Shown: positions 32,980 to 44,518 of the stretch, piece by piece
Position numbering within the stretch: the first letter of the stretch is position 1
Layout: each line of letters opens with the position of its first letter
Assembly (NCBI GenBank): GCA_001600455.1
Contig: BCKC01000004.1
Coordinates: forward strand, 1,302,001 to 1,366,000
Length of the DNA stretch: 64,000 nucleotides
Reading direction: 5' to 3'
From: Endocalyx cinctus
Lineage: Eukaryota; Ascomycota; Sordariomycetes; Amphisphaeriales; Apiosporaceae
Position numbers and translations under genes: made by a program
The notes under the pieces: model-generated
What the model was told of the DNA's origin: nothing
Database searches by the model: none
What the model saw: the letters and a program-made list of their open reading frames with translations, nothing else

Positions 32980-34247
32980 GGTGTTAGATGATGCAAATTA
33001 TGCCTTTATGGATTATAGAACCTCAAGGTGATCTTATTTCTTTACGAACAATTTACGATCTCAGGAGTGAATTGAAAAGACTAGACTTGAATGTAAACTA
33101 CATGTCGATATATTTGCACTTTTATCAAGTATCCATACATTTCAGTTCGGTTCATAGGCTATAAAGTAAACCGAAATGGTACCGATTAGTTAAGATTATA
33201 AATTGGAATTCAAGGTGAGAAGAATATCTTCCAATGGACAACTTGAGCTGTTCATCGGCCGTCGTTCCCCGGAACCCGAGGCCGATTCCGGCACCGAGAT
33301 GGGTTTCAGCCAATGAAAAGTGAGACATCATATGAAGGGGGTCTCCACTCATCCCTTTTCATAAAACTAATAAGGCTTACTATTACTTAAAGAAGCATAT
33401 GGTTGCCGACCGCGTCTATGACAGTAGTATTATACTTCAGGATAAGAGCTGGAGGAAATAATAATCAGAATATGGTTTCGAGCTATATTAATTTGTCAAT
33501 TCAATTCCGAAACATAACCTAGTAAATCTATCTTCGAACTTTGCGGCGATCTGATTCAATTCATGGCGACACGGCAGGCAAATACACTACACACAATTAC
33601 ATACCACATAGAAATAGAAACCAACCAAGCCACATCCGTATTATCTTCTTTCTTATTCTTCAATTTGACATTTATTTTGAATTTATCAGTTTAAATTGAC
33701 CATAATATTGATTATTTATTCAAACATCAATTGGAGGCAATTCGCACGGATTTCAATATTTTCGTGGCTCGTAGCCGGCATCAAGCTCGATAGAATCGCA
33801 TCAGCTTATTGATCCAAATATAGCTAACCTAGGTATTCTTGCGAGCACAATAGTTTAATATTTCACACCATTTCTCCAATGGACCGTTGAGCCGCAAAAA
33901 CGCCCAAACACTACAGATAAGCTGACATACAGAATGACGCACGGGTATTAATAGACATCGCACGTCTGACAGATAAAAATGACCGACCTTTTTGATCGTC
34001 CCGGATACCGGGGCCCGGCATCCGGGGCACTCACAAGCGACCCCGAGAATACCGAGAAATTCGGATCTCTCATCACCTTACTGCTCTGCCTCTCCACTTA
34101 AAAATTTAGTCTCTCGGCAAGTCTGATTATATATCACTCCTGCTACAAATAAGTGAAATGAACAACTTAGTTGAATCACGAGGTTTCAAGTATTTTCTTT
34201 TCCCCATCCATTGAAAAAAAAAAAAAAAACATCATAATCCAGCCAAA
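32980..34247. promoter_or_regulatory. Shared 1.27-kb divergent promoter of Fe-ADH and PrpD
   Basis: Contains GTTCCCCGGAAC at about 33264-33275 (a 12-bp palindrome with a CCCCGG CreA-like core) and a 25-bp CGG palindrome at 34001-34025. A 66-codon minus frame at 33152-33352 is not supported as a gene. The stretch next to PrpD ends in a poly-A run (34214-34229) just before the ATG. Confidence 0.5.
34001..34025. promoter_or_regulatory. 25-bp CGG/CCG palindrome, candidate Zn2Cys6 binding site
   Basis: Arms CCGGATACCGGG and CCCGGCATCCGG flank a single G; they are inverted with one mismatch. Multiple CGG/CCG triplets in inverted pairs are the usual targets of binuclear zinc-cluster factors. It lies 223-247 bp upstream of the PrpD ATG in the divergent region. 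Flanking CCGGGG also fits the CreA consensus. Confidence 0.5.
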
Positions 34248-35792
34248 ATGTCACTCCCTCCATGGGACAGCGTCATCGTTGATATAGCCGACTATGTCTA
34301 CCACTACGAGCTCTCTCGTAGCACTCACCCCGGTGCTTTTGAGAAGGCCGGATTGGCGCTATTAGACGCCTTGGGCTGCGCTGTCGAGGGGTTGACGAGA
34401 AGCGAGGAATGTCGGTCGCTTCTAGGCCCTGTCGTGCCCGGAACCATAGTTCCCGGGGGTTTCAAGCTACCTGGTACCTCCTACCAACTCGACCCTGTAA
34501 AGGGCGCATTTGATATGGCGACGATGATTCGGTTCTTGGATCATAATGACGGTATTTGGGGCGCAGACTGGGGTCATCCATCCGGTAAGAAACCAGCATC
34601 AGCCCAAAACGGGTTTTTTTTATAGAATAAATGGGTTGGTTGACAATTTACTCCTTTTATGATTTCAGATAACTTGGGTTCTATCCTTGCCGTTACCGGG
34701 TGGTTGAGTTACTCGGCCGAGAGTGGAAAAGCCGACCACAAAGGCCCACCCACGACAATCGACACCGTACTCCAGGCTTTAATCAAGGCATACGAGATCC
34801 AAGGCTGCTTTCTGCTCCGTAACTCGTTCAACAAGCGCGGAATCGACCACGTAATCCTCGTGAAGTTAGCCTCGACCGCCGTCACCTCCTGGCTTTTGGG
34901 GCTGACCGAAGAGCAGTGCCGGGCCGCCATCTCCCAAACCTGGATGGACGGGCACCCGAGCCGAGTGTACCGGTCAGGTATCAACACGATCCCCAGGAAA
35001 GGGTGGGCGGCCGGGGACGCGTGCATGAAAGCCGTGCAGCTGAACCTGCTGACCAAAGCGGGGCAGCCGGGCTCGAGGACGGTTCTCACGATGCCGCGCT
35101 GGGGCTTCTACGAGCAGATGTTCGGCGGCGGCCAGTTCGAGTTCCCTGTCAAGTACGGGACCTGGACGATCGAACACTTCGCCTTCAAGGTCATGCCGGT
35201 CGAGGGCCACGGCATCTCGTCGGTGCAGTCGGCGCTGGTGCACTACGAGGAGCTGAAGAGGCGGGGGATGGCCGACGACCCCGTCAAGAACATCGCCAAG
35301 ATCGAGATCAGGACCAACGCGGCGACGGACTTGATCATCAACAAGAAGGGGCCGCTGAGCAACGCGGCTGACCGCGATCACTGTATCTCTTATATCGTGG
35401 GTCTCGCCCTACTGAAGGGAAGCATCCCCGACGTGGTCGACTACCACGACAGCAGTCCTTGGGTTTCCGACCCTCGTCTAGAGGCCATGAGGGAAAAAGT
35501 AGTCGTCAGCGTGGACGAGCAGCTCACAGCTGACTACCTATCTCTCGAGAGGAGGACGTTGGCAGCTGGGTTGACGATCCACCTGGCGGACGGATCCGTG
35601 CTGGACGAGGTGCTGGTTGAGTACCCCAACGGCACGATCCAGAGTCCCCACACTAAGGCCAGCGTCGAGGCGAAGTATAAGAAGAATATGGGATTAATGT
35701 TCACAGAAGAGGAGGCGACTGCGATCAAGTGCAAGGTTGACGAGAATGGTGATACGGAGATGTCGAAGTTCTTGGATTTATTGGTTCGATGA
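34248..35792 (+). CDS. prpD: MmgE/PrpD family protein (2-methylcitrate dehydratase-like)
   Basis: Two exons (34248-34584, 34669-35792) join in frame to 486 residues. The family hallmark RFLDHNDGIWGADWGHPSDN spans the splice site, and FPVKYGTWTIEHFAFKVMPVEGH, IEIRTNAATDLII and the C-terminal IHLADGSVLDEVLVEYPNG region are conserved. Family members dehydrate 2-methylcitrate in propionate breakdown; the related cis-aconitate decarboxylase (itaconate formation) has the same fold and similar length. Nothing in the visible sequence decides between them, though the DN-WGHPSDN segment is closer to the dehydratase. It is divergent from an iron-type ADH with a shared regulatory region. Confidence 0.85.
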
Positions 35793-37093
35793 GTTAGAAC
35801 TAGGATTAAAAGGGGGGAAAAAAGTGAATTGTTATATGCAGGTATGACTGGCTGGATAGGCTTATAATAGAGTGGGTACTTGCTTTGATGATGTTATCTA
35901 CGTAGACGATGGTGATACGAAGGCACATGCATTAAAACATCACCTACTTTAAATTTAGATATGTCCGTTTGGTGTAAATTACCTGTCACATCGGTATTAA
36001 GTTTATTATTGTCAAGTAACGATGGCTCGATATGAATCAAGACTAATTAAATTGAAACTGGAAAGTGTTCTTACTTAGTTATCCAAAAGATAAACTTGGG
36101 CTCGGTTACCCTGGAAGTGCTTACCCTACAAATATATTTCTATTATATGTAAAGTGTGACATAGAACGCTTATGTTAGAGGTGGAGGCTAAGAATCATAT
36201 AGCATGGATTGTTTAAGTATCGTATCCCTTACCTCTTTGACTATGAATATTATACTATATCTTATTACTCTCTCACTGTATTAGCACTGAATAGAGTGTA
36301 CAATGTTACTATCGCCATTACTATAAGTTGTTGGTATGACTGATGGCATGACTGTTTGTATTGCTATTGTAAGGTTTATAAGGAACATATCTACTACCCT
36401 ATTGTATCACTGGTTAATGAGCGTGCCAGAAAACAATGCATTTATATGTGGTCAGTCATATCCAGATTTGGGAGTGGCAGCTCTGTTATAGTTGTTGAAA
36501 ATGAAGATGCAGGTAACAGAACTCATATATAATGAGGATAATTTCAAGTAAAAATATTTATTTTAATTATAGCATATTTTTTTTTTTCGAGAATTTGTAT
36601 TCTTATATCTCTTATGCCTATCCAGGGTAGGCTCTCACTAGCTAAGTTCGGTCCAAGTTGACTGCAGTCGAGTTTTCTAAAGTCTTTGTCCAAACTCTTT
36701 CCATAATACCTTGTGGGTTAACTCTTGAGAATTCTCATACAAATTCCTCTCTTTGAAATTAGCTTTGCGAATCTTAAGCATCCTACACAGGAGCCCACCC
36801 ACATTCCATCAAGACGGTCTTTAATACACAGGAGGAATACGTTTGGAGAATATACTAACTGAAATTACTAACTAGCTATCTTTTCACCCTATACCTGTGA
36901 AAAACGAGGAATAAATTAATATATCATATGATATCTATCTTGTTATGTCCAGTAATGGTACAGTCTTGCAATTTTAGAAAGGAGGTCCGACGCATCTAGC
37001 TGCCAACAATACCAATCGAAATTTGTCAACTAGTCTAAATTTCCCATCAAACCGAATTCCATTACCACATCCACTTCGCCAATCACCAGAAAC
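35793..37093. other. Intergenic region, nothing recognised
   Basis: AT-rich 1.3 kb downstream of PrpD and upstream of the F-box-like gene. No gene, repeat family or RNA recognised. Confidence 0.4.
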
Positions 37094-38074
37094 ATGCTAT
37101 TACAACTACCATCTGAGATTCGCTTACAGATTTATCGCCATGTCTTTGTCGTGGAATCGCTTGAGGTCGGTCTTCTCTATCTTTGTTCAGGTGAGTTGAG
37201 CATAACCAGACTCAAGCTTGTATTAAACGTATATATGAACTTAGCCCGCAAGACAAGCGGGGAGATCTCCTTTTGCGCAAAAGCTTGTTAATATAAACCC
37301 AGGTTACCCATCAACCTGTGTCGTGCGGCAACCAACTGAGCTTCCTGCGCTTTTTCTGACCTGTCGGATAATCTACCAAGAAAGTCGTGCAGTCTTCTGG
37401 GAGGTCCATCCTGTCTTCTGGAACACCAGTGCTATCTTTATCAGTGATATTCTTAGGGCTCGACGAGGTGAATGCATTGGCAGATATGACCATGGCTACA
37501 CTGCTAAGCCTTACGCTCATCGAAAACCTACGGCATATCTGATCTCAGGGACTGATCAGATGGCTCAACTTTACCAGAAACGAACGTCGCTCTCACCTCG
37601 CTCAACTACCAAATCTGAGAACACTACGTTTCTTCAAGACAACTCTTTCTTCAAGACAACTCAAGCCCCACCTGGAACCCACCCTCTCCAATTTGATCCC
37701 AAGCAAGCTTTGAGGGATATCGGACTTAATCTCTTTTTTGATGCCTTCCGTCGCTGTGTCTTGGATAATCCTAAGCGCCGCATCGAGTTTGAGGTCAGAA
37801 TTAGCACGGAATTCAAAATTCCAAGCCTAAAAAACAAGCTATATGATCCCTACTTTAAGTCCGGAAGCTTTTTTATACTGGTAAGTTTTTCTTTTTTTTT
37901 CCTTTTTTTTTTCCCCTTTGCTAGCAAATGAGGAAACAGATTGTACACCTCTACCTAAACATGACTTCGGGCAAGTTCGATATCACTACAGAGTTAGACA
38001 ATACCTACGCCAGATCTGAGATAACGAATAGGTTTTTTATGGAACGGGATGAGGTATGGAATCATCTACGTTAA
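37094..38074 (+). CDS. F-box-like/2EXR-type fungal protein
   Basis: Three exons (37094-37190, 37303-37880, 37925-38074) give 274 residues. The N-terminus MLLQLPSEIRLQIYRHVFVV and the later ALFLTCRIIYQESRAVFWEV are the two conserved helices of the large fungal family that begins LPxEIRxxIY and continues with CRxIYxEAxxxxW. Members are often listed as F-box-like or 2EXR domain proteins; function is unknown, and the family is expanded and variable in ascomycetes. The last intron is only 44 nt with an uninterrupted pyrimidine tract and no clear branch site; without its removal the protein would stop at 37931. A 720-bp TIR element begins 67 bp beyond the stop. Confidence 0.65.
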
Positions 38075-38140
38075 CGTCTACGTTAATAATAGAAACAGGA
38101 AATCACGCATAAGGGAGATGGAGAAATTAAGGGCTTCTAT

Positions 38141-38860
38141 AAGAGTCTTGCTATTTGCACCTTGATTTTTCAACCTTAGCTGCACCTTGATTTTTGACAG
38201 CTGCAGTACAGCTGTACACTTCTAAGTCTGGATATAACTGGCTACATACAAATATACTGTTTTTTTACACAACTATCAACCAACCGAAAAACATAAGTAA
38301 AAGTGTGAGATTACTTAATTAAATATATCTTGAAAATCGCAATTGAACGATATATATATCAAAAGAATTGATAAGTTATTTGTAAAGTTATTGCTGAGTG
38401 TCAATTAGCTATTCATTGATATAAGCCGTGATAATCCGCGGTACGTTACGGAGTATAGTGCGATTAATGGGTATGTCCCCTGCAATACCCCTGTAAATTA
38501 AGGGACTAAGCGCTAAGTTCTAGTGCGTTTAAGGGTATAGGGGGCTTATTAGCTAACTTACGATAATTATCATATTCACAGCTAATTAAGTTACTATCAT
38601 ATTCAACTTCAACGTAAGTCCGAAAATAATGCATACTTAATAGTCCTATTAACGACAAGAATGCCATATAAATTATATATAAAATATGTCCATTAGAAGA
38701 AATATGCCGTTGTAAGTAAATATGGTTGAAAATATATTTTTCCGATATTGTAATCTCATATACTTTACTAGATTAGGCTTGGTGTGCAGCTGCAATGCAG
38801 CTGTCAAAAATCAAGGTGCAGCTAAGGTTGAAAAATCAAGGTGCAAATAGCAAGACTCTT
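38141..38860. mobile_element. 720-bp non-autonomous TIR element (MITE-like)
   Basis: Terminal inverted repeats match perfectly for 65 bp starting AAGAGTCTTGCTATTTGCAC and then imperfectly to about 80 bp. Each arm contains two direct copies of GCACCTTGATTTTT. The flanks TAT (38138-38140) and TAT (38861-38863) fit a short target duplication. The AT-rich interior has no open frame, so it would depend on a transposase elsewhere. Superfamily not determined. Confidence 0.9.
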
Positions 38861-39830
38861 TATTTAAGCACTAATTACCCAGGCAGCCCAGCAGCCCAGG
38901 TACTACTTAGAGTATATATATTCTGGTATACTCAGGTAGGCTTAGGTGTTCTCAGGACAGTTGCCGAATCTAGGTTAGTCGTTTTTTAACGAGTTGATAT
39001 CCAACGAGACCCATCTAGCAATAGATGCCTAGCAGTGGAACAGTCCGAGAGGAGATCCTCATGGTAATGTTCATTGCCGAAATGAGGTCTTCACTCTCCA
39101 CTGCCGGCCGGGCGCTGCGTCAGACAAAACGTATGCGGGGATAAGCTGGTGCGCTACAAAATGGAAAGATGAACAATTTTGACACTTTGTTCCATATCAA
39201 GTATTTATCCGACATGAAGGAGACCGTTGGAAATAGGTGCATCTAAGCCCCGACCCGACAGAAAAGGAGTTGTGAGGGAGCGTACGAACGGGAGACAAGA
39301 TGGAATTCTGGCTGAGGATGTTGTTCTTTTCTAAGACTAGGCTAGTTAACAATATGAAAGAATTTTCCTTTTTACTTCGGCCTATAAGGCCCCGCCTTCC
39401 TCCGACGTCATATACAGTTCTTCGACTATATGTAAGTTCTGAAGCTAGGTTAACGCAATTCTCCGAACGAGATAAGGATATAAATTCGATTTTCCTCGAG
39501 AGTTGCTCTCATGAATCGGGCGGTGGAAACGCTACTCCAGACACCGTGTCTGCATGTCTCCAATTCTCTCAAAATCACGAACATAGTAATACCCGAATGA
39601 CTAATCAGGTAATTTCCGAGCGCATGTAACAACACCAGCACGTTACCATACTAGAGTAACCGCGTATGACAGATAATTCTCAACTTGCTTTAGATATAAA
39701 TATATAAGATATTATTCGACAAACTGGAATAAAATAACAATCAGATAGATTCAATCAGTATACTCTTTTTAATCAACTACGTCCCCAAAGTCGGTTATGC
39801 TGATCAATCATTAGCTATCCCTAGCCCATA
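38861..39830. other. Intergenic region upstream of the SDR gene
   Basis: Holds the SDR promoter. A 109-codon plus-strand frame at 39300-39629 begins MEFWLRMLFFSKTR but shows no recognisable family and is not called. Confidence 0.35.
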
Positions 39831-40870
39831 ATGACTGAAATATTTGTTTCGGAGGCAGCGCTCCAGTCACTCAAGGGGAAGGTAGTGGTTTTAACAGGTA
39901 TGATTTAATACGGGGCCAATCTCATCATGATTTTACAATATTAAAATGTGTATACTTACTCATCTCAGGCGGCGCCCAAGGTATAGGGGCTTCTACCGTG
40001 GAACTACTGCATACCATAGGTTCTCACGTCGTCTTCGGTGACCGGGATGAAAAAAAAGGTCGAGATTTGGAAGAAACCTTACAAGCTTGCGAAAAGTCGG
40101 CCGGCGGAACTGTAGCGTATCAGAAAGTCGATGTAAAAGATTATTTTTCTTTACTAGCCTTATTCGATCATGCCTATAAAACGCATGGGGTAGTCGATGC
40201 AGCTATATCTTTGGCCGCTATCGACGAGGGTAAAGGATGGCTTGATCCTAAGCAGCTAAATTTGGAGACGGTGAAAACTGTAGCTATACCGAATTCATTA
40301 ACACCGTTTAAGCGAAGAAGCTGACGTATACAATAGTTACCAACGGATATGAAAGAGATTCTCTCGATCAATCTCGAAGGTGTAATGTTCTTTACTAGAA
40401 TTGCACTTGCGTATATGAAGGCTAGTAATACAAGTTTTTCTAAGTCCATTGTACTGGTGGCGTCCGTAGCTGGCTTTACCGAAGCTCCAGGACTCTTCGC
40501 CTACGCACCTGCTAAGCATGGAATGCTTGGGCTCGCACGTGCCCTCAAATCGTCGGCTCCTAACGCATATGGTGTCCGGACGAATACCGTCTGCCCGTGG
40601 GCTACAGATACTCGGCTCCTGGGCGGTATTAAAGAGATTTGGGAAGATGCAAAACTACCTATGAATTCACCGATAGAGGTAGCAAAAACGATTTTGCAAT
40701 GTCTCGCAGACGATGCTATTCACGGGAAATGTATATTTGTGTCGGGCGGAAGAAGTTTCGATATAGAAGAGGGGATAAACCGTACTATGCCGCAATGGCT
40801 TGGAGAGAAGAACGCGGCGGATTTTAAAAGGGCTCAGGTTCTTGTTGAAATGGTACAGAACGGTACATGA
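39831..40870 (+). CDS. Short-chain dehydrogenase/reductase (15-PGDH-like)
   Basis: Three exons (39831-39897, 39969-40279, 40337-40870) join to 303 residues. The Rossmann motif GGAQGIGAS follows LKGKVVVLT; a GDRDEKKGRD segment after the second strand has Asp at the position that favours NAD over NADP. The catalytic YxxxK appears as YAPAKHG, preceded by a Ser in VLVASVAG. The usual NAG of strand 4 is replaced by SLA, a departure from the family. Substrate unknown; the closest pattern is the fungal NAD-dependent 15-hydroxyprostaglandin dehydrogenase-like group acting on secondary alcohols. The second intron donor was chosen by phase (ACT|GTAGCT) and is the least certain junction. Confidence 0.78.
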
Positions 40871-43185
40871 TATTCTGTCTGCTATGTATAGTATAGAGTT
40901 CCCCTGAAATAAACTGTTAAGAATCAGGGCAATAATTGGGGAATTTCAATATAATTGAACCTTGAGGATTGAAGCTATCTATCGTTCATTTGTCTGGGGT
41001 GATAAGTCAAGAGTATGTAGTCTGGAACTCAGAAGTCCAATAAGAGCTGTAAATATGATTTCGTTAATAGAAGTATACTATGTTCTATACGCTCAGCTCA
41101 ACTCCCTCCAGTCTACCCACGACTCACCTACGGCTCGGGTTAAAGCAGCACCAGCTCAGGATCGTACACAAAAAAAAGACGTTGCGGCTAACTACGTTAG
41201 TCTTGGATCGCGTTGATCTATTTCCACTAGGATAGCGATGAAGATAATAGGCGGCAAATAGGTTATTTTTTTAAGGTAGTTATACTTAGAAAGTTTGTGG
41301 GTATAAATTAACGACAGTGTAATACAAGATGATTTCAAGATCGCCGTAGGAAGGTAGTGATACAAGGAAGGCATTACGCTACAATGAAGCGGCAACCGAA
41401 CGGAGTATAGAGAGTAATTCGGTTTCTAATAATAACCTAGGCCTTGTCTATATGGGTCAAGGGAAGGTGAAGGAAGCTGAAGAGGTATTTGAACGAGTAG
41501 CACGGGGCTGCGAGACAACATTCAAACCTGGATATGAGTTTTATTCTTCAAGTCCGCCAATAATCTCGGTGTCTTTTACAGGGATCACGGTAAGCTGAAA
41601 GAGGCCGAAGAATTCCTCGCAGATGTTCTTACCGCCCAGGTGGCGGTGTCTGGGCAGTCGGGCGAAGAAATCCAAAATTATTTGAATAATTCTTCGGTCT
41701 GAGTGATATATAATAAAGTAATTACGTCGCTAATATTGGATGTGATATTTGTAGGACCTTGAAAACCTCGACGCCATATTTACTTAAAGAAACGGACTAT
41801 GCCCTTGGCAAAAAGGAGTCATGAAATTTAGGAAGTCGTAGTGGGCATTGACATGGGGACTGTGTGGTGTCATGATAGATCTAGATTTCCATATTTTTCA
41901 AAAAAGAGGTAAGTATAATCAAGCAGATAAGTGCGGATTGAAGAATGTGTCTTTTTTTTTATTTTTCTAATGTGTGTAGAAGATATATTTATGTGAAATG
42001 GCAAGAGACTCCAGGCAGCATAGAGCCCAAATAGTAAACCTGTGAAGAGCTGAGAGTGAGCTTGGTAGAGCTCGGTAAGTGGAAAGTAGTGATGGAATTT
42101 AAGTACACCTCCAAAAGGTTAAAGTGGTGGTTCAGCCGGGGAGCTTTCAATATATTTTTTGAAGCTCGTTAACTGCCCGATACACCTAACGAGCCCCGTA
42201 TTTGTGACTCAAATTGGCACTTTCCTTCGGTGTTGGAATTTGTCACATGTACAATATTCTACTCTATCGATTTATGATTTGGGAATTGAGAAAAGATACC
42301 CGGGAAAAGAATACCCTTGAAATGTTTTGAAAAAGGATAAGTGTTATAGATAAGAAAAATTGGGCTAAGCTACCCGGTAATTGAGTTCTAATTCTTGAAC
42401 AATTTTTTTTTTTTTTTTTTTTTTTTTTGCCATTAATATTAAGCTCGTTGAAATATCACTTAAGCCGCCTTCAATTCAAGAATCAGTTCATGAGCACTTA
42501 ATACATTGACGACGGTGACATGAACTAAATTTAGTATTTATATCGTCGTAATCTCAACGGTCAGACAGTCATAGCAGCAGTAACAACGACAAAAAAAGTG
42601 ACATATGATGATATCATAATCTATCTAATTGAATAAATGCTAATATGAAATGTTGTATGGGAATATTTAGTTCGGTTATATTTATATATCAAGGTTGAAG
42701 GTTGTGGTGGTAGTGGAATCGACATGCGATAATAATAATAAATACCAAATAATTAGAGGGGATGGTGAGGATTTTTGTGGTCGCAGACAAGGTTGGTGAT
42801 GTTTTTGGGGAAAAAAAAAAAACCTCGACGATTGTGAGATAATTTGAATCCAAATGAAAAGAGTTGGTGATGATTAAAATTGAACGGTAAATAATTAGTT
42901 ATTACGGTGGCGCTAATTGAATTAGCGTAAGGCTGAGGCTGAAAATGAGGCTAAGAAATGAATTTCTAAAATTAGAAATGGCGACGACGAGGTCGAAAAT
43001 GATAATCTATAATAATAGAATATATCGCTAAAATTATCATAGGATAAAGACGGCGACGACGTGATGGTTAATTGATTCAAGCCATAGCGCCGTTGAGGTG
43101 ATGCGACAGCATTGTCGCGAATATCGCAAACATATGTGAGATTCCAAGGATGGCGACGATGAGATTAAGATAGATGGATAGATCA
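40871..43185. other. Repeat-rich intergenic region, left part
   Basis: Starts the gene desert that runs to 48.9 kb. Contains the TPR relic (41431-41702) and a 24-nt poly-T tract at about 42404-42428. Small frames here are not supported. Confidence 0.4.
41431..41702 (+). pseudogene. Fragment of a TPR-repeat (kinesin light chain/NLR-type) gene
   Basis: Two tetratricopeptide units are readable: NNLGLVYMGQGKVKEAEEVF from 41431, and NNLGVFYRDHGKLKEAEEFL about 40 codons later in a different frame. They match the NNLGxxYxxQGKxxEAExxF pattern of fungal NB-ARC/TPR and Pfs/TPR proteins. A frameshift separates them and a TGA ends the second at 41700-41702; no start, NB-ARC or effector domain is present. 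It is best read as a decayed 3' fragment of such a gene. Confidence 0.7.
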
Positions 43186-43310
43186 CCAGTTAAGTTTTGA
43201 GAGAAAATACCCTGGAGTAGACAGCAATTTCACTATATAGATGATTAGATATTAGAAACAATAATACCCTCGTCGATCTATGAAATGTTATATATACTAG
43301 GTATATATTT

Positions 43311-43785
43311 GGACTGTGGGTTGGTTTTTGAAATTCCTCATACAAAATAAAATTTTCAAACATAAATTTGCGACAATGAATCCTCTGTCCCACACTTGTA
43401 GCCATACCTGCTTGAGAAGGCTTATGAGAAAGGGAGTAGTAGTGATGAGAAGTCACTACAAAACCTAACTCAACCCACTAGAAAGCAATTTCTAGTGGGT
43501 GGTTCTAGTGGTGGCAGATTTTGTGTGTACCTAATAGTGCATGATTAGGTACTGTGGGTTGATGTTTAAAATCTCCCATACAAAAGAAGGTTTTCCGAAT
43601 TCACTTTTGCGAACACGAGACCTCTGGCACAAACTGCTTGGCGGGATGATGCTTAAGCACTCATGAGTTGGGAATGGTTAGTGGTTATTAATTACTACTA
43701 AACCCAAGTCAGTCTGCTAGAATTTACTTTCTAGGGGAGCGTAATGGCCTATCGAAATCCTAATAGTGCATGGTTAGGTACTGTT
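43311..43785. repeat. Diverged direct duplication of a ~230-bp unit
   Basis: Two units (about 43311-43552 and 43553-43785) share GTGGGTTG near their start, TCATACAAAA/CCATACAAAA, TTGCGA(A/C), CCTCTG, and end with CCTAATAGTGCATGRTTAGG followed by TACTGT. The block also holds self-complementary pieces such as CTAGAAA...TTTCTAG. Unknown element. Confidence 0.6.
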
Positions 43786-44382
43786 GATCGTGAGTGCATG
43801 CGATTACAGTGAATACATCAAGCCTATGGTAGATCCCCTAGTGGGTGGGGGATACCTAGGCCTCAAGTTGGTGAGTGCTGTTAGCACTCTACTAACACCT
43901 AAAGAGAGCCTGCCCAGTGGCTCACCTTTGGGAATTCAGTGGTTCCTGACTCACTACAGCAGCCCTTGCTGTACAGGTACCGCGCCCTTAAGAGAGGAAA
44001 GGGTTAAAGAGCGCAATGTAAGGTGTTCCCACCTTTCCGCGATTCTTCCTCTCACCCTACACCTTCGCGCAACCAGTAATTGGGATTCTTAGGTGTTTTA
44101 AATGTCTCATAGTATGTTATAAGATAACTGTTTTGTGGTCCTTTGTACAGCCTTGTAGCTTCGGCTCGGTCGCGGGGGATTCATAGCAGCTATCGCCCCC
44201 CTGGGGGTGCCTCGGCATTAATCCAGGAAACGGTATTCACTTCTCTGCGGTCGTCTTTGGCGCATCCGCAGTGAAAGCTTACCAGGCATTCGGTCCTCAA
44301 AAGGCCGGTGTAACAGGAGGTCTCCAGTGGAGTGAAGGCCTCGAGGGTTGACATCCTCGTTGGCTGGAACAGCTGCTGCGAC

Positions 44383-44518
44383 CTACTTTTAAGGTTTTAT
44401 CCTTGTGTAGGACTATACGAATAAGTAGGTCCTGATGTTCCCATGCGGGACTACTCTTAAGGTTTTATCCTTGTGTAGGACTATACAAATAAGTAGGTCC
44501 TGGTGTTCCCATGCAGGA
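44383..44518. repeat. Two tandem copies of a 68-bp repeat
   Basis: Units start CTACTTTTAAGGTTTTATCC at 44383 and CTACTCTTAAGGTTTTATCC at 44451. Both contain TTGTGTAGGACTATAC and GGTCCTGRTGTTCCCATGC. Identity is above 90 percent. Confidence 0.85.

Noticed and set aside
39300..39629. 109-codon plus-strand frame
   Set aside because: No similarity, poor codon bias and no support from neighbours.
22156..40870. Secondary metabolite cluster (MFS, Zn2Cys6, Fe-ADH, SDR)
   Set aside because: Genes are scattered among housekeeping ones and no backbone enzyme (PKS, NRPS, terpene synthase, DMATS) is present.
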